NCBI GenBank assembly: GCA_031213475.1
Contig: JARUPZ010000018.1
Span: 4,315,680 to 4,379,679 of the forward strand
Source: Nereocystis luetkeana
Taxonomy: Eukaryota > Sar > Phaeophyceae > Laminariales > Laminariaceae
Length of the DNA stretch: 64,000 bases
Direction of reading: 5' to 3'
In this document: positions 32,371 to 44,200 of the stretch, one piece after another
How positions within the stretch are numbered: position 1 is the stretch's first letter
Layout of the letters: each line of letters begins with the position of its first letter
Translations under genes and position numbers: made by a program
Notes under the pieces: generated by a model
What the model saw: the letters and a program-made list of their open reading frames with translations, nothing else
What the model was told of the DNA's origin: nothing
Databases searched by the model: none

Positions 32371-32841
32371 CCCCTGTGATAGACAACAACTTTCTTTGCG
32401 TTTTGACGCGCCTTGACCGACACCAAACTGCTATATATATAGGTTTGAGAGTGGAACAGTCGGCCCTAGCCTATACACCCTTGACGGCGCACGTTTTGCC
32501 CTTTTTTGCTTGATGACATGTATGCCTCCTCTGACATATTTGCCTCGTGAAGACGATACTACTACCAAGTATTTAATACGGTAAAAATATAGATATCAAT
32601 AGTAGTAGAGCTTATTATTACCGCTTATTATTCGAGATTTGCTCTGATTGGCTTCTGTTCAGTATTAAATTTTGTTGTTCCTATTGATTGGTCTCATTCA
32701 CACAGTTTGTGTCAACCATCGTAGTCGGGACGAGCCACAGGGGTTTATTCAGCCCCCGGCAGGACCCCCGCCACTTCACCTGGTCTGTGCCGGCACTTCC
32801 TGTCCTGCCACGTACACAGTGTAGGCCAGCAACAAGTATTA

Positions 32842-33051
32842 TTACGGGGGGGCATAGTAAATAGGACCTACGGTACACACAAAAACCTACCTGGAATATA
32901 TTTACGTAGTACGGGGGGCCATAGTTAACAGGACCAAATATTGTTAGTAAAAATGGTTAAATGTGTAGGTTTTTATGTGCACCATAGGTCCTGTTAACTA
33001 GGGTCCCCCGTACTAACAATATTTAGTCCTATTTACTATGGTCCCCCGTAA
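32842..33051. mobile_element. TA-flanked MITE, interrupted by a second copy of itself
   Basis: Outer copy of the TTACGGGGG family: its left part is 32842-32906 and its right part 33016-33051, ending CCCCCGTAA, with TA on both sides. The inner element (32909-33013) sits at a TA in the middle of it. Removing the inner element and one TA restores the order seen in other copies. Confidence 0.8.
32909..33013 (+). mobile_element. TA-flanked MITE, inner nested copy
   Basis: Starts GTACGGGGGGCCATAG, ends CCCCCGTAC, 105 bp, TA at 32907-32908 and 33014-33015. The terminal inverted repeat is about 27 bp. TA targets and short length are those of Stowaway-like (Tc1/mariner superfamily) MITEs; the assignment rests on the TA site only. 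Confidence 0.82.
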
Positions 33052-33054
33052 TAA

Positions 33055-34900
33055 TATTAATAGGAAGCGTATATCATAGATAGGTAGAGCCGTGTCAAAA
33101 GAGTTGTCTCCGCTCCGCGACAGTCACAGTTAGTTGTTTTTTTTTAACGAGAGAGAGTCGTTTCTGCTGTCTGCTCTCAGCCGCACCGTACGTACAGATA
33201 ATTCACTCTTCTCGCTTATGTATGTGCATAATAGATGTGTCCTGCTCTGTGTAGACTGCTCTGCCCGCGACCGTCAACTAATTGGTCACCTCCTCCGTCC
33301 TTGCTACTATTATCAATGTTAACAGCGGAATGCCTAACTAAGAACACGGCCGCTGTCATTTGTGTGAAAATAATGTCGTTTTCTCTCGAGCACGACCCGC
33401 AGTATCAATAGTATGCACGGTGTGGTATATACTATCTGCAGTGTATCCGAGTTTTATTTTTTTGCGTAACCTAACCTGGAATATGGTCTCATCTTCCTCT
33501 GCTTTAGCCCTGGCCGAGAGCTGCGGTTGGCTGCTATTCGGAGGAAGTGTTGCGCCCCGTTGGTTGGAGCAGCTATAGACTAGCGTGCACATATTTTTCA
33601 TTTTTTTTCACTCGCCGTTTTCTTTCAGAAAAAAAATGCTCCTTGAAGGAACAAAAGGAATTAGTTGATAAATATCTGGTGTACTGCTGTAGTTGCTCAG
33701 GATGCAGGTCGGCGATGCTTCCACCCAACTGTAACAACTGTAACAGTCAAAACGCCAAGGCTGGCTCCCCAACGCTCAAAAGCTCCAGACCGAGCTTCGT
33801 AGCGCAGGTGACCGAAGAAAACGGCATAATCCTGAGGAGAAAATACTAATACTTGATGTTCTTCACAGATGGATGCACGTGTTTCACGGCCCTTCCTTTA
33901 TCTTCCGTTCGTAAAGATATACGCACACTGCGCACTGCTCTCGACCTTCTCAACATTTTTTTTTTTTTTTTTTCATGATGTGAGCGGCAAAAATGACACC
34001 AATCACCTCCCCGCCTGCGACGAGCACTCCTGCGAGCACGCCCGCTCCCCTCGATGCCGCGCTTAAACCACCTCGCGCGTCTGTTCAACCCTAGGTAGGC
34101 CTCCCCCCCCTCCCTCCCTCCCCCCCCGCCAACCCCCCCGCCCTCCCCCTCGCCAACCCCCCCCCCCCCCCCACGCCAACCCCCCCCCGCCGCCACCGGT
34201 GTCCGCAAAAATAAACGTAACACATACTGGCACCGCGGAAGCTTATCGAAACGCGAAACCGGGGGCGGTATTATGCGAGACGCGCGGGAGCAAAGAAGGG
34301 ACCGGAGGCAACCGAAAAAGCGTGCCCTTGTTAAGGCCACATCACATCGCACATCGCACATCGCACATCGCACAGTATACCAAACCGAACTACGCACAAG
34401 ACGAAGGAAAAACGCGAGCGAGCGAGCGAGCGAGAGAGCGAACACACGGACGAACCCGGCCGGCCGTGCTGAGTGAGAAAAAAACATGAAAATACTACCT
34501 TTTTTTTTTTGGTACGGCGGAACCGCCGCTGACTTTATTTCGCTCTTGTCTCAACGAAGCGGTCTGTGCCCCTGTGTCCCTTCCTTCGGTCAAAACGTGC
34601 CGCGTAGGTGAAAAAAAAAAAACCCAGGTACCTCGTGCAAGCGCGCTATAGTTATTCCCTCGGTGCTCGCCCGAAAACGCAGGCAGGCAGGCAGGCAGGT
34701 AGGCAGGCGGGCGGGCAGGCGTCAATTTCACATTCATCCACGACCGACCGTGGTCTCCCTCCATCAGGCGACACGAGTGCCCAGACAAAACCAGCCCTCC
34801 CTGTACAATTCCTCCTGCTTTCCCCTCCCCCCCCCCCCTTCCCCCCAATTCACCCCCCTTCAAAATATTACGCAAAAAATGAAGAAAAAAAAACACACGT
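33055..34900. other. Intergenic, no gene recognised
   Basis: Contains poly-T (33957-33973), long C tracts (34100-34195), short CACATCG and GAGC repeats (34345-34440) and an (AGGC)n stretch (34679-34710). No coding or RNA gene is apparent. Confidence 0.35.
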
Positions 34901-34904
34901 TTAA

Positions 34905-34994
34905 CCCCTTTAGTACCGCAGTCCCGATTTGGGGACAAACCAGTCTACTTCCAAGTGATTTGTCCCCCAAAACGGGACTGGGGTCCTAAAAGGG
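34905..34994. repeat. Hairpin repeat in the presumed 3' UTR of the PPR gene
   Basis: CCCCTTTAGTACCGCAGTCCC at the left pairs with GGGACTGGGGTCCTAAAAGGG at the right, with inner GGGGACAAA/TTTGTCCCCC arms. It ends 28 bp beyond the stop codon of the PPR gene, so it probably lies in that transcript's 3' end. Related inverted repeats are at about 39440-39510 and 50331-50424. A small MITE is likely; no target duplication is clear. Confidence 0.55.
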
Positions 34995-35021
34995 ATGCGT
35001 CACTCCGCGAATATCACCCCA

Positions 35022-36860
35022 TCACCACCCTTCCAGCTCTCGGATAGTCACATCCCACCCCATCCTCTCAACGGCAGGTAATCCAGGTAAAGCGCCAGCG
35101 CCCCCCCCCCCCTCGGACTCGGCATCCCACAACGCCCCCCCCCTTTCCTCCCCCGCCTCTTCTTCCACCTCGTCCACCGCCATCCACTCGAGGAATAAAT
35201 CGTACTCGTCGCTGACATCTACCGCGTGCCGATACGCCTTCTCCCCCTCCTCCAACTCCCCGTCCCGCTCTTCCTCTTCCCCCCGATCCTCTCCTTCGCC
35301 CAACCCTCGTCGCCGCCTACCCCCTTCCCCCTCCGGGTGGCACCCGTTATCCACACGAACACGCCTCCCCACGCTCGGCAACGCCCCCTCTTTCCCCCCG
35401 GCGCCGCCGGGTCCTCTCTCCAGCCCAAGGCTGTCCGCGAGAAGTCTCTGCAAGCGCACGCGCAGGCCTTCGGCGTCAGCTAGACGGCCCGCTTTTTCGT
35501 ACGCTCGGGCCAGCGCCAGACACGACTTCTCGTCAAGACCGAACCACGTGCTTCCGCCCGTCCCTTCCGGGGCTCCAGCACCGACATTGCTGTCGACGTC
35601 ATCATCAATCGCGGCGGGGTCTGCAACAACGCAGTCCTCCGCGAAGGCCCTGGCGAAATCCACCAACGCCTCCGCCTCGCCCAGCTCCCCCGCGTGGGCG
35701 CAAGCGGCAATCGCCGCGCTGATCGCCGCCAACCCCCCGGCGCGACCCCCGCCTTCCACGATTTCATCGCCGCCGCAGCCGCCGCCGCTGGTGCTTTTGC
35801 TGCCGCTGCCACTCGCCGATCCGGGCCCCTCCCTGCGAGAATCGAACCGCAGAGCCACGTCTCGCGCCCCTTCCCAGTCCCCCGACCGGGCGAACGCGCG
35901 GGCCGCGGCCGCGAGCACCTGCGGGCCGACTCCTTCGCCCGCCCCTCCGCCGCCGGCGCCGGCGGTGGAGGCCAGGCGCTCGTCCGCGTCGGCCAGCACT
36001 TGCCGCACGACGGACGCGCCCCCCTCTCCCCCCTCCACGTAACGCGGGATTTTTCCTGCGGCCGAGAGCAGACGAACGTACAGGCTGCGCATCCCTTCCG
36101 CGCGGTCGTCGGGGCGGCGGCGGCGGCGGCGGCGGCGGAGGTCACCACCACCGCCACTGCCATCACCCGTCGCTCCCGGCGCCGCGGCACCCACGGTATT
36201 GTCTCGTGTTGTTTCCGGCCCGTTGCTATCTCGCAGCCCGTAGTTGCGAATGAGCCCGAGGACCCCCAGCGACGCCCTTGACCAGTGCTTCTGCTGACTC
36301 CTCGCCCAGCAGACCGCGGCGTACGCCTGCCAATCCACCCCGACCCCTTCGGCGGACATCTCGGACAGCACGAGCGACAGCGCTTCTCCCTGCTCCTCCT
36401 CCTCCTCCTGCTCCTCCTCCTCTTCCCCCCTCCTCGCCCCGTGGCCCTCCTGTCGCCCGCCGCCCTTCGACTCCGTCATGCCCCCCCCACCACCGCCGTA
36501 ACTACTGCTACTGCTGCTGCTGCTGCTGCTGCCATCACCCCAGCCGCGTCCATCGAACGCCGCCCCTTCATCAAAGGCGCGGTCATCCGCGACGGCCGCG
36601 GCGCAAGCCGCGAGCGCGTAGTGACGCGCCCCGGGGGTGAGCTCGCCACCAGCGTCCCTCATCTCGGCCAGCAGGACGCGCGCCGTCTCCCAGCGGCCGA
36701 GCGCGCCGCAGGCGCGCAGCGCCGCGGCGTAGGTGCGGATGCAGGGTGGCGGCCGGTGCGGTTGGGCCCTGAGGTCGGACCACAGCGCCAGGGTGGGTTC
36801 CCACGCGCCGCAGCGGAGGCACGCATGCATGACTGTCCGGTAGTCCTTCAGCATGCGGCG
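35022..36860 (-). CDS. PPR gene exon 13 (C-terminal)
   Basis: 612 codons and the stop TGA at 35022-35024. It opens RRMLKDYRTVMHACLRCGAW, with further PPR-like units (IRTYAAALRACGALGRWETA, VDWQAYAAVCWARSQQKHW, ALARAYEKAGRLADAEGLRV), separated by Ser, Glu and Gly runs. The acidic C-terminal tail (EEEEER, DEVEEEAGEE) ends GWDVTIRELEGW. Acceptor ATTTTAG, phase 0. Confidence 0.85.
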   Translation of the reverse strand, partial: RRMLKDYRTVMHACLRCGAWEPTLALWSDLRAQPHRPPPCIRTYAAALRACGALGRWETARVLLAEMRDAGGELTPGARHYALAACAAAVADDRAFDEGAAFDGRGWGDGSSSSSSSSSSYGGGGGGMTESKGGGRQEGHGARRGEEEEEQEEEEEQGEALSLVLSEMSAEGVGVDWQAYAAVCWARSQQKHWSRASLGVLGLIRNYGLRDSNGPETTRDNTVGAAAPGATGDGSGGGGDLRRRRRRRRPDDRAEGMRSLYVRLLSAAGKIPRYVEGGEGGASVVRQVLADADERLASTAGAGGGGAGEGVGPQVLAAAARAFARSGDWEGARDVALRFDSRREGPGSASGSGSKSTSGGGCGGDEIVEGGGRAGGLAAISAAIAACAHAGELGEAEALVDFARAFAEDCVVADPAAIDDDVDSNVGAGAPEGTGGSTWFGLDEKSCLALARAYEKAGRLADAEGLRVRLQRLLADSLGLERGPGGAGGKEGALPSVGRRVRVDNGCHPEGEGGRRRRGLGEGEDRGEEEERDGELEEGEKAYRHAVDVSDEYDLFLEWMAVDEVEEEAGEERGGALWDAESEGGGGAGALPGLPAVERMGWDVTIRELEGW

Positions 36861-39690
36861 CTAAAATTTGTTGTTGTTGTTCGTGTTGAGTGTATTGTGT
36901 TGATATTCAAGAGCGCGCGTTGGTCGGTGCAAAAATGGGAGAAGGCAGGTGAGATCGGGGGGGGGGGGGGGGGGGAAGGGAGGGAGCGGGCGGGAGGGAG
37001 GGAGCGGGTGGGTGGGTGGGTAGGTGGGTGCGGCGGTCGGGGGGAGGGGCAGGACGGGGAACTTCGTGGGGGTATTTAATTATCAAGGGTGCCGTCTAGT
37101 TTTAGAGGAGGCAACATTCCTATTTACTACTGAGTCATTAAGCTGTGCACGGAATTTTGTTCCTATTTATAGTTTACGAGTATACTATACCCTGAGCCGG
37201 TCCAGCATAACACAGTCGACTGCGGCTCGCGGCGAGTCCACGTGACAGGTATGTGATCTAGTGCTGTACAGCAGCAGCGGCGGCAGCAGCAGCAGCAGAT
37301 ACGCCGCTGGTCAACCACTACCTGCCGTTTGGTACGACCCAAGCTCGCTTTAGGCGGACACGCGATACTTTTTACGTAAACCCTTTCCCGCTTTCATGGC
37401 CAACAGTAACCGCGTGGGGAGAGAAGCTGTAAAACTACCTCTCGGCTGAAAGGACGTTTTTTTTTTCTTGTCTTCATGCGACAAAAGACCGCCGGACGCA
37501 CGAGGAGGAGGAGGAGGAGGAGGAGGAAGAGGAGGAGGAGGAGTTCATACACATCCAAATGGAATATCAAGTGGACCATTCGATGCGGCGCCGACTTTTT
37601 TTTCAAAATAACAAATACCAGGTAGAACGTTTCGTTCAAGCGAGAGAGCTTGTCCCTTACACAATTTTGGGAACAAAACAATCTTGGGAGTTGAGCGCTA
37701 GAGTTGGAAAAATATTGCAGTGGGAAAGGGGGCTGGCAAGACCAAACCTTTCTTCGCGACTCGTCCCGGTCAACCAAAAAACACCAAAACAAATCCATAG
37801 GCCAGCTGGCTATTAATAGACGAGGGCTGTCAAGACCTTGCTTGGGCCAGCTCCGACAAAAAGGTTGAAACACACCTGGCAAATTGACGCTAAACTTAAA
37901 CCCTAGCTCCCTAAACCCTAACCTCGGCTCTCTGGGGATACTATCGGAAATTTCTCGGGATGAAGACATAGTGAGCACCATCAACCATTTTGTCGAAGCC
38001 GGGTCAAAGGCCGTAAATGCTACTCAGAGCTAATATACCTCATTTCTCCCTCAACGTACCTGCCGGTGCATGGAAGAGTCCACTATCTCCCACCCGTCCC
38101 CGCCCCCAACCCTGCCCTCGTCCAAACCCTGGGGGGTCAGCGGGCCGCCGAAACTATTATCGGCTTCCTCGGCCCCATTCCCTTCCCCGCTCCCGCCCGC
38201 AGCAGCGTCCGTTATTTCTCGGCCGTGCATGCTCCGGACCTCCATCACCGCCAGCCGCCAGAGTCCCGCCGTCGCCAGGCCGGAGAGCAGCGCGCGCCGC
38301 ATATTCCACATCGCCCCCGGGGACAGCAGCGGAACGTCCCCGTCCGATGACGCCGCCGCCGCCGCCTCGGACTGCAAAACTTGGATGACGGACCATTTTC
38401 CGGCGGAGGCGCAGGCGTACGCCGCGGAAACGTACGCCCTGCGGTCCCCCGATACGAGGAGAGCCGAAACGGAACGGCACGGAGATGAAAGGGGGGGGGG
38501 GGGGGGTGACGGTAAGCGTCGGCCAATGAGCGCTGCCGACAAAAGTTGCCTCATGTGGCGGATTTCCTCAATACAGCGGTCAACTGGCTCGAAACGCCAC
38601 CCCGGTATATACCCGGAAGATGAAAAAATAAAAACAAAATTACAGCGATATTAATTTAGGTGCCATAAAAAAAAAAACGTGCAGGCCACTGATGGCGAAT
38701 CGGACAAGCAAATGATTTCCGGAATAGAGACGCTGCTGTAGGTTGACCCCTTGCCAAAATCAATATGTATACTACTCGTACATACCAGATACTGGTTTAA
38801 CATACAACTCCGTCCGAAAACATAAGGAAGGTTTCGGCATTCACACAAATCTGTTTTACATACGTACCAGGTATATGCATAGGCAGATGCCCAACTTCAT
38901 TGCGCACCAGGTAGGTAGGTAGGTAGGTAGGTAGGTAGGTAGGTCCGCAGCAGCACAACAAAGTTTGATCATCGCATTGACTCGAGTCACGCCAGGGAGT
39001 GCATGTCTTCGCACGGAACATTCTCAATACTTGGTAACATTTAGCACCGGGTTGGAAACGCATTCTAGGTTTCTCAACCGCCGAGCGTTGTTGCCGGCGA
39101 GGGGGTACGGACACGAACAACACCGGTCTTTGTGTTTTCCGGACAGAGCGAAAGAGGACGACAACCCATTTTGGCGCTGCACTGTCTGAGAAAGCCGGCA
39201 GTAGTTGAGCCATTCCACAGCAGGGGGCCACCAAGAGATTCCGAGCCCCTCCTATCAAGAGCTCAAATAGCTCACCCGATACAATAAATTGAAATAAATT
39301 CGTTCGCGCCACCCGACCGGCACCTGTACGCGCCAGTCCTAAAACGAACACACGAGTAAAAGCTTCATCCTGACTGCTAGCTCCTTCACTCTGGGGAAGT
39401 CAATTGCTCCGAAACATTTTGGCCCAAAAAGCGCAACCCGTGCCGTGGGGTGACCCAGTTCCCAGTAATCTGTCCGCGAAAAAGGAGTGCGGTCCTAAAA
39501 ATCGATCAGGCCACAACACCTTCTCCTCGGCCGCACCTTTCGTCCAGCTCTTCGTCCCCGTACTTGGTCCTCATCGCATCCAGCACAGAGAGGGACTCTT
39601 CCCACCTCCCCGCCCGGCCCAGCAGCGCGATCCGCATCGTCTCAAGCCGCTGGACGTCTGCCGCAGTCCACCGCTGCCGCCGCCGCTGCC

Positions 39691-39744
<54 letters not shown>

Positions 39745-41256
39745 GCTGCTGCTGCCCGTCCGCGTCCTCGCCCCCACCTGGCACCATTTTCTGATCACTA
39801 CTAGTGCCTCGCGGCCAAGGCTCCAAAGCCTCGGAGATGACCTCGAGACCGAGGTCGTATTGGTTGTCGGCTAAGCACGCTCTGTTTTTCGGTGGTGTGT
39901 CGTTCGTATTGTTTGTTTTTGTTTGTTGTTTTGGTTGTTTATGTACGAGTTAGATTTTTAAGTTTGGTGTATTTTTATTTTTCAGGGATGTAGTCGTGGG
40001 GTAGTCGCGTGGATGGGCCAAGGTTGGGGGCATATAAAAAGAGACGGAGATACATGAACAGAGACAGGGGGCGAAACACAGCGATAGACAAAGAGACAAA
40101 CACATAGGCAAGAGACAGACAGTGAAAAAGGTGGGGGGGGGTGGGGGTTGGGGGAGGGGGGGGGGGAAGCGACCAGGTTCAGGGTAGCTCTTGCAACCGT
40201 CGCCAACAGCTTGAGAAAAGCATCGAGACTTGGATTTGTCCGACCAAAAAAAAAGAAACGAAAAAAAAACGATTTTTTTTTTTCTTGTCTTCCAAGAAAC
40301 TAAAACCTCACCTCAAAAGTAAAAGAAGCAGAAGAACCGAAAAAAAAAAAAAAAAAAAAAAACAGCAACAGCAAGAGAGCACAATAACCGATAACAGAAC
40401 GTAGGGTACATACAGTAAAAAAAAAAACGCACCAAAATAATCTGGCTGACGAACACGTTTGAACTCTCGTCACATCAAGTCAACACCACACCACATCTCA
40501 ACCCGTCCATCCCACTCCATCCCTTCTCATCCCTTATCCCATCCCAACCATGTCCCAACCCATCCCATCCCATCGCATCCCACCTGGCCACGTCCTCGAG
40601 GGCGATAGAACCCTCCTCCAGCCCCTTCCTTTTCATCTCGGCGAGGAGCGTCAACGCCCGCCGTGCCGCCCGACCATCACCGCTCGCCCCCACGCGGCAC
40701 GCTCTCAGCGCCTGGTGATACGACAGAGCGTCTGGCGAGACTCCGTCGAGCTCCATCTTCAAGGCAGGCAGGACGTTGGGATTGGAGGCGGAGGGGGGGG
40801 GGGGGGGGGGGTGGAGGTGGAGGTGGAGGTAAGCTTGCGGGGGAGGTGGGTAGAGATGAGGGTCGGAATGGTGGGAAAGGGTGAGGCTACAGTATTAGTC
40901 TCTCGTCTTCTCTCGTTCTCTGCATCTCTCCCTCCCTCATCTATTTCACACATACGCACTTACCTCGACCGTCACGAGTTCCACCGCTCTCTCCCACTCC
41001 CCGGCCTCCACCAGCGCCCGCATCGCCGAAGCGTAGACGGCGGCGTCCCTCGCCACTCCATCCTCCCGCATGTCGCCGATCAGCCCCAGGACCGCCCCCC
41101 ACTCCCCCCGCACCGCGCAGGCGCGGCACGCGCAGCCGTACGCCGGCCGCCCCGGCAACGGCGCCTCCGGCGGTAACTTCCTCCTAGGCCCTAACCCAGA
41201 ATCAGCGCGGGCAGAAGCCGCTGCTGCCCCCTCCGTGATTTCAGTCGCCGCGTTAG

Positions 41257-41287
<31 letters not shown>

Positions 41288-44200
41288 GACAACGGCACCG
41301 GAATCACCGCCGGCGTCAGTAGCGGCAAAGGATAATCCATCACCGGGGGCAGCGGCAGAAGAAGCGAGACCGGTAGCGGTGTTGGGGTCCCCCGACCCGC
41401 CCCCGCTCCCGCCACCGCCGCAAGTTCGTCGCATCGATTGGACGAGCTCCACCGCCCGCTCCCAAGCGCCGCTCTCGCCCATGGCGTTGATGACCGCGCA
41501 GTACATGCGCTCGTCGGGCAAGACTCCGCCCGCAGCGGCTCGAGGGAGGAGCTCGAGGGCGTCTTCCCACCTCCCGGCCAAGCCGTACGCCTGTCGCACA
41601 GAAGGGAAAAAGGGGGGGTCGGATGATCGATCGTGGGTCAGCAATAGAAAATATAGACCACACGGAGGGCACCATGGGGAGTGGTGGGGGGGGGAAGCGG
41701 GAAAAGAGAGGGGACGGGGGGGGGAGGGGCGGGGGAGGCAGAGATGGAGGGAGGGAGGGAGGGAGGGAGGTCAGGGAGGGAGGGAGGGAGGGAGCGAGAG
41801 AGGAAAAGGGGGGAATGCGAGGACTGGGGTTGTTCGTATCGCGTGTGGGTGGTTCAATGGGTGGGAATAGCGCTAGCGGCAAGCCATCGTTCGTTGCGGT
41901 CGCCACATCGTTCTCATCAACGCCAACTCCCCAACTCCCTGCAGGACACAGTAAAGGGCGACGAGATGCTTCCCCTTCAGACTGGTCCGGGCGCGCACAC
42001 TCGGCTATATACCGCGAGTCACCCCATATTGAAAACGGAGACGCCGCTCGGGCCGGGCTCAAAACCCCGGGTGTGCTCGAGAAAGAGAGACAGGGGAGCA
42101 AGCGAGAGTGAAATAAAGAAAATACGCGGCAACGCCGCCCCGGCCGCCATCGCCGCCCCCACCGCCTCCCTCCTGTCGTTGCCCGCCCAGAGCAGAACGG
42201 TACCAGGTACACACACCACGGAGGCACCCCACCACGTCGCGACGGGAAACGAGCTCGGTGCGGCCGTTCTTCACAGACGGACGGGGCACACCCCCACAGC
42301 AAGGCGCAAGATCACACAAACACGCAAACAAACACACGCCCCGTAGACCCCAACGTTCTCTCCTTCCCGTCCCCTCTGTACACACCCCGACGTGTAAAAA
42401 AAAAAGAGTCGCACCTGCGCGACGTCCGTGAAACCCTCCACGCGGCACGGAATCCCCAGGGCGGACATGCCTTCAAGCACCCCGTCCGCGACGGTCGCCC
42501 CACCACCGCCACCATCGCTCCCCTCCCACCCCTCTCCTCCCCCCCCCCGGCCCCTTCTGCTAGCTCCGGCCGCGGGAGCCTTCGCGCAGCACTTGAGGGC
42601 CACGCGGAAAAACGATTCGTCTTCCCGCCGCCTGCCCGCGCCGTCCTCCTCGAGCATGGACAGCACCTCCAGACCTTCCGCGTGCCTGCCGGCCGACCGG
42701 CACGCAACCATAGCCAGGGTATACGCAGACACCACGTTCTCCTCTCCCCTCCTCCTCCTCCTCCTCCTCCTCCCCGCCCCCTCACCCCTTACCCGCCTGC
42801 TCTCCTCCCCCCTACCCTCCCCGCCCTCCCCGGACTCCCGCGGCGCCGGCTCCGCCCCTCTCCCGGCCCCTGTCGCTCCCTTTTCTCCATCCGTCCCCCC
42901 CCCGGCGGCGGCGGCGGTGGCCGGATTCGGGGGACGATTCTGGTGCTGTTCCTCGTCCGACATTCCGTCCCGATCTCCACCCCCGTCCGACAACAAAAAC
43001 GCCTCTCTCAAGACGGGGCGGGCCTTTCGAAGGAGGTCTAGCGCCTCTTCCCAGCGAGCGCCCTTTGCGCAAGCCCCGAGGACGCTGGTGAGGGTGCTCG
43101 GAGAGAGGGCGGCGCCTTCTTCCTCCGCCATGGCGGCCAGGCTTATCCCCTGGCGCCAGAGCCCCGCGCGCCCGAAGGCTGTGGCGGCGAGGTGGTAGCT
43201 CGACTGGGCCAAGCCAAAAAAAAAAAAAATGGCAAAAGCAAAAAACAGAAATAAATACACATACAATGCAGGGCCGCGGGTGGACGACGTGTGGGTGGGA
43301 GGATTGGGGGAGGGAAGAGAAGGGGAGGGGGGGGGGGGAGAGAGAGGAGGGGGGGGGGGGGGAGAGAGAGGAGGGGGGGGGGGGGGAGGGGGGGAGAGAG
43401 GGTTTGCATACCAATTGCGGAGGCGGGTTGTCGGTATTCGCGTGTTTTACGCGCTCTAAAGGCTTGGCGCCGGGGTCTCGCGAGAGACCAGGGGGTACAA
43501 AGAGCTAGCGCGTTCTTTGCGTCTGCGTCTGTGGGGGTGGCAAAGACTACCAATAAAAAGGGCAGCAAGGCCGAAAACAACACCCAGTGACCGCCGAGTG
43601 CTGCCTGCCTCAAATGAGAGATTGGAGGCCCGACAAAGAAAACAAAAACACGTCGAACACAGCAACAATAACGGCGCTAACAAAAACAGCGCTGACCTCT
43701 CCCCCCCCCCCCCCCACGCCCCCTCCCTGGTCGGCGAAAACCCGTCGTGCTCCGTCCCGGCATTGTAGGGGGATGCGAGGGTCTATGGTCATACGACTAC
43801 GGCCATGCATGATGATGAGTACACCCCCCCCCCGCCCCCCTCCCACCCCCCTTCTTGCCCCCGCTCACCCCACCCACCCACCCACCCACCCACCCACCCA
43901 CCCACCCACCCACCTCATCCAGCGCCATCCCAGCGCTCCTCATCTCCTCCAACAGCACCGCCGCGGCCGCCCCATCCCCGGCCGCCGCCGCCGCCGTCAA
44001 ACCCAGCCTGTACGTGGCCCGCTCCGGCTGTACTCTCACACTACCCCGCGCCCGCCCCCGCGCCCCTCCTCCCCGCTCGGCGTCCGAAGACTCCACTGAT
44101 CGCCGCATCACCCTGAAAACTTTCAGGGCCGACTCCGGGCGGCCGGCGTTAACACATGCCTGCATGACGAGCTCGAAAGACATCCTGTCGGGCGCGCAGT

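Larger units (their letters stand above)
29505..32840. other. Intergenic, no gene recognised
   Basis: Open frames here are short and lack family motifs. Notable pieces are a perfect palindrome at 30157-30180, a loose array of GGTACAGGATACA words at 30371-30480, a TGTATGTATG run near 31372-31390 and a 57-bp tandem duplication at 32269-32370. Confidence 0.4.

Noticed and set aside
37895-37925. Interstitial telomere repeat (CCCTAAACCCTAA)
   Set aside because: Only two full units plus fragments; too short to support more than coincidence.
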